A stretch of 64,000 nt of DNA from Pantoea sp. AS-PWVM4. GTDB lineage: Bacteria > Pseudomonadota > Gammaproteobacteria > Enterobacterales > Enterobacteriaceae. How positions within the stretch are numbered: the stretch's first letter is position 1; the number at the start of each line of letters is the position of its first letter. The notes beneath the pieces are model-generated. The model did no database searches. It was given only the letters and a program-made list of their open reading frames with translations, and had not been told where the DNA came from. Positions 59,292 through 64,000 of this stretch are shown here, piece after piece. Made by a program: the position numbers and the translations under genes. The stretch is taken from the NCBI RefSeq assembly GCF_000468095.1, contig NZ_ASZC01000002.1, positions 457,979-521,978 on the forward strand, written 5' to 3'.

Positions 59292-61485
59292 TCGTCGTCT
59301 CCTTACGTGGCGGTGCGGTGCGTGATGAATTTTTAGCTACTGAAGCCTGCGAGAGTTTGGCCATAATTTGCGCCTTAGGTCCGTCGGCCAGAATTCTCCC
59401 GTCTTCCAACACGATAATGCGATCGACCAGGCTCAACACCGGGATTCGATGGGTCACAACGACCAATGTTTTCTGTTGAATAACCTCCCTCAGACGTGCA
59501 ATAAACTGCGCTTCTGAGTTGCTATCCATGGAGCTGGTGGGTTCGTCCATTAACATGATGGCCGGATCGAGCAGTAAGCATCGGGCAAGCGAAACTTGTT
59601 GTTTTTGCCCACCGGAAAGTCCTTGTCCCATTTCGCCGATCGGCATGTCATATCCTGCGGGATGGCGGCGGGCGATAGCGTCGATGCCGGCTAGTGCTGC
59701 GACTTGTAAAAAGCGTTCCGTGCTCACGGCGGGATTACCCATGATGATGTTTTCCCGCAGCGTTCCCTGGAACAGGCGATTGTCCTGACAAACATAGCCA
59801 CAGGCGGAACGCCAGTCGGCGGGATCAATCTGGTTCACGTCAAGACCATCCATCGTCATCTTTCCTGCGGTGGGGAGGTAGAGACGGGCGAGGAGTTTTA
59901 ACAGCGTCGATTTTCCACTACCAATGGTGCCTAAAATGGCTACTCGTTCGCCGGGGCGGATATTGAGATTCAACGGGTGCAGAATTTTCTCTGGCTCCTG
60001 GATCCCGGTTTTCGGGTAATGGAAGCCCACCTGACGCAATGCGATCTCGCCTTTGAGCGGTGGTGAGGGTAAGAAATGCGCCTGCTGGTCACGCTCTGTC
60101 GGCATCGCCATTAACTGGTTCAGGGAAATCAGGGCGGTTTTTGCCTGCTGATAGCGAATGGCTAACCCGACCACAGCCGCCAGCGGCGATAAAGAACGTC
60201 CGGAAAGAATCACCATCCCCACCAATGAACCCATAGTCAGGTCACCGGCATGAATCAGATACACACCCCACAGAACGATCAACACGGTACAAATCTGTTG
60301 CACGTAACTGACAAAGTTACTGGTCAGGGTTGAGAGGTAACGGGTTTTCATTGAAGAGGCGGCAGCCAGCGCGCTGAAGTCGTTCCAGCGTTTTTGCATC
60401 ACGCCTTCACCTTTGGCCGCTTTGAGGGTTTCCAGCCCCACGATAGTTTCGATCACCAGCCCTTGTTTCTGCGAAATTTCACTGATGTTCTCTTTCATAT
60501 AACGAGACAGTGGCCACTGGATCGCCACGGCAGCGATGATAATGACCGGGATCGCCATCATCGGTATAAACGCCAGTGGTCCACCAATGGCAAACATAAT
60601 GGCGATAAACAGTAAACAGAAGGGAAGATCGGACAATGTCGCCAGGGTTGCAGAGGAGAGAAAATCCCTCACTGACTCAAATTCACGCAGTTGGTTAGCA
60701 AAAGAACCGGCCGACCGTGGTTTGCACTCCATACGGATCGCCAGTGTCTTGCGAAATAGCAGTGAACCCACCACCAAATCCGCTTTTTTCCCGGCGGAAT
60801 CCACCAACCACGAACGGATTTGCTTCGCGGTGAACTCAAAGCTAATGGCGATCAGCACGCCAATCGCTAATGACCATAAGGTGGCGTAAGCACCGGTTGG
60901 CACAACGCGGTCATAAACGTTCATGGTGAAGAAGGTGGTCGACAAGGTCAGGATGTTGGCGAGCAGTGCTGCCAGCGCGGCGCTATAGAAATACTGGCGG
61001 TAACGCCATAGATTGGAAAATAGCCAGTGACCAGTTTGGTCGATCTCCGGCAGGATATCTTTTTCTCCGCGTGCAGTCGGCTGGATCTTCACTTTCGACA
61101 GCAAAGCAAACCCGGCTACTTCCTCTGCCATCGTCTCCGCAGAAAGATGGCGTATCTGGCCGTCAGCGGGCGACAGCAGCGTATACTGTTTGTCCTGCTT
61201 TTCCTGGAGGATGCAATATTCACCGCGTTTGTTGGTGATAATCAGTGGGTAGAGCGATTCTGATAGCATCAGAATATCGCGCTCAACCCAACCGGCCTGA
61301 ATTCCGGCCTGCTCCAGCATGCGCACAGCAATATCGGGTGTGAGTCGTTCGCCGCGCGGCAGCCCAGCATAGAGCACGTCTTCACTGGCGGATTTCCCGT
61401 GGTGTTTCACCAGCCATGTGACGGCATGAAGTAAAGTATCAATCTCCGTCTTTTCAGCCGGAGGGGGACTTAGATTTTCTTTCAT
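59284..61485 (-). CDS. Type I secretion ABC transporter (LapB-like)
   Basis: A 733-aa exporter: an N-terminal C39-like domain (about 10-140) with no catalytic cysteine, six membrane helices (160-440), and an ATPase with Walker A GTIGSGKST, signature LSGGQKQQ and Walker B IMLMDEPTSS. A non-cleaving C39-like domain is typical of LapB/RTX transporters that bind large substrates. First gene of the operon and divergent from the adhesin. Confidence 0.94.
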   Translation of the reverse strand: MKENLSPPPAEKTEIDTLLHAVTWLVKHHGKSASEDVLYAGLPRGERLTPDIAVRMLEQAGIQAGWVERDILMLSESLYPLIITNKRGEYCILQEKQDKQYTLLSPADGQIRHLSAETMAEEVAGFALLSKVKIQPTARGEKDILPEIDQTGHWLFSNLWRYRQYFYSAALAALLANILTLSTTFFTMNVYDRVVPTGAYATLWSLAIGVLIAISFEFTAKQIRSWLVDSAGKKADLVVGSLLFRKTLAIRMECKPRSAGSFANQLREFESVRDFLSSATLATLSDLPFCLLFIAIMFAIGGPLAFIPMMAIPVIIIAAVAIQWPLSRYMKENISEISQKQGLVIETIVGLETLKAAKGEGVMQKRWNDFSALAAASSMKTRYLSTLTSNFVSYVQQICTVLIVLWGVYLIHAGDLTMGSLVGMVILSGRSLSPLAAVVGLAIRYQQAKTALISLNQLMAMPTERDQQAHFLPSPPLKGEIALRQVGFHYPKTGIQEPEKILHPLNLNIRPGERVAILGTIGSGKSTLLKLLARLYLPTAGKMTMDGLDVNQIDPADWRSACGYVCQDNRLFQGTLRENIIMGNPAVSTERFLQVAALAGIDAIARRHPAGYDMPIGEMGQGLSGGQKQQVSLARCLLLDPAIMLMDEPTSSMDSNSEAQFIARLREVIQQKTLVVVTHRIPVLSLVDRIIVLEDGRILADGPKAQIMAKLSQASVAKNSSRTAPPRKETTNA

Positions 61486-62052
61486 AATGGGTAAGTTCCA
61501 ATCCTGGATAGTAATAATTCATTTCCTGGTTTTATTAGTCAGCATGTCAGGGGTATTAATCGGTCTGGTGTCAGGCGCGAATATAAAAACCCTATCACTA
61601 ATATATTATTCCTATTACGCGAATTCTCTTTTGCGGAATAAGAATTCTCTTAATTTTTTATTGTTATAATTCAATATTAATTTTCTTTTTTTACAAAGGC
61701 CATATCAGTCGCATCGTCCTTTAAGAACGACCCGGCATGATAGTTAGGTAAGAAATCTGATGCCTGTGATTAATTTGTGACATCTGATTAGAGTTGTTTT
61801 GTCATTATTAATAACTATAAATATCATAATGTTATTCTTGTTTTTGGTGCAAATATTTACCTTTGATAAAATACTTTACTCACAATAATTTCAGATATAA
61901 AGCTGCTTATAAATATACCTTTGTGATAAACGCGCCTTTATTATTTGCTGTGCTTACTTCCAGGAGGGGGTAATGCATGGAAAGAGTTTCTTCTCAACGT
62001 GTGACACCACGCGATGAATTGAATTATTGAATTAAGACACCAGGAAATGACT
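61486..62052. other. Divergent promoter region of secretion operon and adhesin
   Basis: About 565 bp, strongly AT-rich between about 61580 and 61930. It must drive the leftward secretion operon and the rightward adhesin, and is long enough for several regulator sites. A 60-codon frame at 61487-61669 has no ribosome site and is not accepted. Confidence 0.6.
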
Positions 62053-64000
62053 ATGACATCCTCAACGTCAACAGGCGGAACGCTGAACAAAGCAGCGAAC
62101 GGCGTTATTAAGGAAAATAACGTTGTTATTAAGGTTGAACCCTTAACCCAATTAACAATTCAGTCTCCACCACAAGGTCAGATTGAAATTCAGGCAGGCG
62201 AAGATATCGCCTCAATTCAAAGTCTCAAATTTGTTCGTCACGGCGACAACCTGGAAATTTTTACCGCAGATGGCGCACGCGCCACGGTGATTATTGAAGG
62301 TTATTACGCCCAGGAAACCCCACCGGACATCTACGGTATTGACGAGCAAGGTAATCGCTACACCTGGTCTTCCATCGGTGCCACCTCAATGGTTGCTGCA
62401 TTGACCGACGGCGAAAGCAGTGTGCAGGAAGCAACTCCAGCAATGGAGGTCACTGCCGAGGCAGCTGAAGAGAAGCAGGAAGATGACGACAAAGGTGCGG
62501 CAGGTCTGTTTGGCCTTTCTCCTGGCTGGGCGGCAGCGGCAGCGGGTCTGGCAGCGGCAGCAATTGCCGGTGGTGTGATCGCCGCTACCGGCGGTGGCAA
62601 AGACGATGGCAACAGCAATAGCGGTAACAACGGTAATGGTGGCAACGGTGATGGTGGCAACGGTGGCGGCACCACAGGGCCGACCGGTACGCTGAGCAAC
62701 ATTCAGTTCATTAATGACAATGACCCCAATAATCCGACAGTCATCACGAATGGTATGACCAACGACAGCACACCAACAATTACCGGTAAGGTTGCGGGTG
62801 CAAAAGAGGGCGATCGCGTCGCGATAAAGGACGGTGATACGGTCTTAGGTTATGCGATAGTGGATAAAAACGGTGACTGGTCATTTACCCCGATTACCGA
62901 CTTGGGCGAAGGCTCACACCAGATTACTGCTGAATTGCAGGATGCAGACGGAAATGCAGGCCACTCTCAGCAGGTTGATTTGATCATTGATACCACCGCG
63001 CCGGAAGCGCCAGGCAATATCACCGTGGATGGTAAACCCGCAGATAGCGAGAACATCACCGGAAACAACACGCCAACCATTGGTGGTGACGCCGAACCGG
63101 GCAGCAATATTACCATCACAGATGGCGAAGGAAATGTTATCGGTTCTGCTGTGGCAGATGAAGACGGCCACTGGGAAATTACTCCTAATCAACCAATTGG
63201 TGATGGTAATCAAGATCTTACCATCGATGTGACCGACCCCGCTGGTAACAACAGTTCTTCTGAGTTGCCAATCAACGTCGACACCATCCCACCAACCGGG
63301 ACGCTGAGCGATATCCAGTTTATTAATGATAACGATCCGGCTAACCCAACAGCCATCACCAATGGTTCCACCAACGACACTACGCCGCTGATTACTGGCA
63401 AGGTCGATGGGGCTGAAAAAGGCGATCGTGTAGCCATTAAAGATGGCGGTACGCTGCTGGGTTATGCAGAAATTGATGCAGAGGGGAACTGGTCATTTAC
63501 CCCGCAGAAACCGTTGGACGAAGGCCAACACCAGATCACCGCTGAATTGCAGGATGCTGCGGGCAATAGCGGAGACGCTCAAGATGTTGGTCTGAACATC
63601 GATACCACTCCGCCGGAAGCGCCAGGTAATATCACTATCGATGGTAAACCTAATGACGGTGAAAACATCACCGAAGGCAATACACCCACCATTGGCGGAA
63701 GCGGTGAGCCGGGCAACACCATTATCATTACCGATAAAGAAGGTAATCTGATTGGTTCTGCTGTTGTTGACGAAAATGGTGACTGGGAACTCACCCCGGA
63801 CCAGCCGTTGGGCGATGGCAACAACGGCCTGGTCGTTACCGAGAAAGATCCCGCAGGTAACAGCAGTCCGTCGACAGATTTGCCGATGAACGTTGGTGGT
63901 GGCGGTTCGTCTGGCGGTGATACCGAAGGTCCGACCGGTACGCTGACCGATATCGTGATGACCAACGACAACGATCCGGAAAACCCTGTGGCGATCGGCG
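62053..64000 (+). CDS. Giant BapA-like adhesin, N-terminal part (continues beyond window)
   Basis: Open from ATG 62053 (CAGGAA upstream) to the window end, 649 codons with no stop. Residues 1-185 form a BapA prefix-like domain ending in the hydrophobic GLFGLSPGWAAAAAGLAAAA segment. A Gly/Asn linker (about 186-208) follows, then Ig-like repeats. The unit beginning with P-T-G-T-L recurs at 62680, 63292 and 63931 (612 and 639 bp apart), each holding two Ig-like domains. It is the likely substrate of the adjacent secretion system; the C-terminal export signal is not in view. Confidence 0.93.
   Translation, partial: MTSSTSTGGTLNKAANGVIKENNVVIKVEPLTQLTIQSPPQGQIEIQAGEDIASIQSLKFVRHGDNLEIFTADGARATVIIEGYYAQETPPDIYGIDEQGNRYTWSSIGATSMVAALTDGESSVQEATPAMEVTAEAAEEKQEDDDKGAAGLFGLSPGWAAAAAGLAAAAIAGGVIAATGGGKDDGNSNSGNNGNGGNGDGGNGGGTTGPTGTLSNIQFINDNDPNNPTVITNGMTNDSTPTITGKVAGAKEGDRVAIKDGDTVLGYAIVDKNGDWSFTPITDLGEGSHQITAELQDADGNAGHSQQVDLIIDTTAPEAPGNITVDGKPADSENITGNNTPTIGGDAEPGSNITITDGEGNVIGSAVADEDGHWEITPNQPIGDGNQDLTIDVTDPAGNNSSSELPINVDTIPPTGTLSDIQFINDNDPANPTAITNGSTNDTTPLITGKVDGAEKGDRVAIKDGGTLLGYAEIDAEGNWSFTPQKPLDEGQHQITAELQDAAGNSGDAQDVGLNIDTTPPEAPGNITIDGKPNDGENITEGNTPTIGGSGEPGNTIIITDKEGNLIGSAVVDENGDWELTPDQPLGDGNNGLVVTEKDPAGNSSPSTDLPMNVGGGGSSGGDTEGPTGTLTDIVMTNDNDPENPVAIG

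Overview
The window reads as chromosome of an Erwiniaceae member, most likely Pantoea or a close relative. Three blocks point there: a pyrimidine-degradation (rut) operon, the Enterobacterales order sdiA-yecF-uvrY-uvrC-pgsA-glyW-cysT-leuZ, and a LuxI-type synthase gene directly beside sdiA, an arrangement described for Pantoea and Erwinia. The assignment rests on recalled protein sequences, not a search.

Host left flank (1-15089). rutG (cut by the window edge), rutF, rutD, rutC, rutB and rutA read leftward as one overlapping operon without rutE. The divergent regulator rutR and a RutR-type palindrome lie at 4853-4868. cycA, an extensin-family gene, a membrane-protein gene, sdiA, a phzI-like AHL synthase with a lux-box-like palindrome in front of it, yecF, uvrY, uvrC, pgsA and the Gly-Cys-Leu tRNA cluster follow.

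Prophage (14952-55647, about 40.7 kb). A lambdoid siphovirus prophage sits in the leucine tRNA gene and is bounded by a perfect 138-bp direct repeat. Integrase and a leftward early operon of small unknown genes lie next to attL. The immunity region has a CI-type repressor, a Cro-like gene, and matching PL and PR promoters (both TTGACT-N17-TTTAAT) overlaid by operators. The rightward early operon carries a YmfL-like protein, an O-like initiator with seven 15-bp iterons in its gene, a PerC-family protein, ParB-like, KilA-N, HNH, RusA and DUF968 proteins, then antiterminator Q. Lysis genes (holin, endolysin, Rz/Rz1) follow. The head genes are HK97-type (HNH, TerS, TerL, portal, protease, capsid), and the tail genes are lambda-like (chaperones, tape measure, M, L, K, I, J) with an S74 fibre.

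Accessory genes in the prophage. The main one is an AT-rich, opposite-strand pair between Q and lysis: a soluble 308-aa protein overlapping a four-helix membrane protein, laid out like RexA-RexB. Others are an AriR/YmgB-like regulator, a secreted protein in the left operon, a secreted minimal TonB C-terminal domain and a lipoprotein between the tail-tip and fibre genes, and a tandem CAGCCAGAG repeat. Near attR is a 3' half of a proline tRNA gene, which looks like a scar of a different phage's attachment site.

Host right flank (55648-64000). Two small genes are followed by a leftward type I secretion operon (ABC transporter, membrane-fusion protein, TolC-like channel). Divergent from it is the start of a giant BapA-like adhesin with Ig-like repeats, which runs off the right edge and is the probable substrate.
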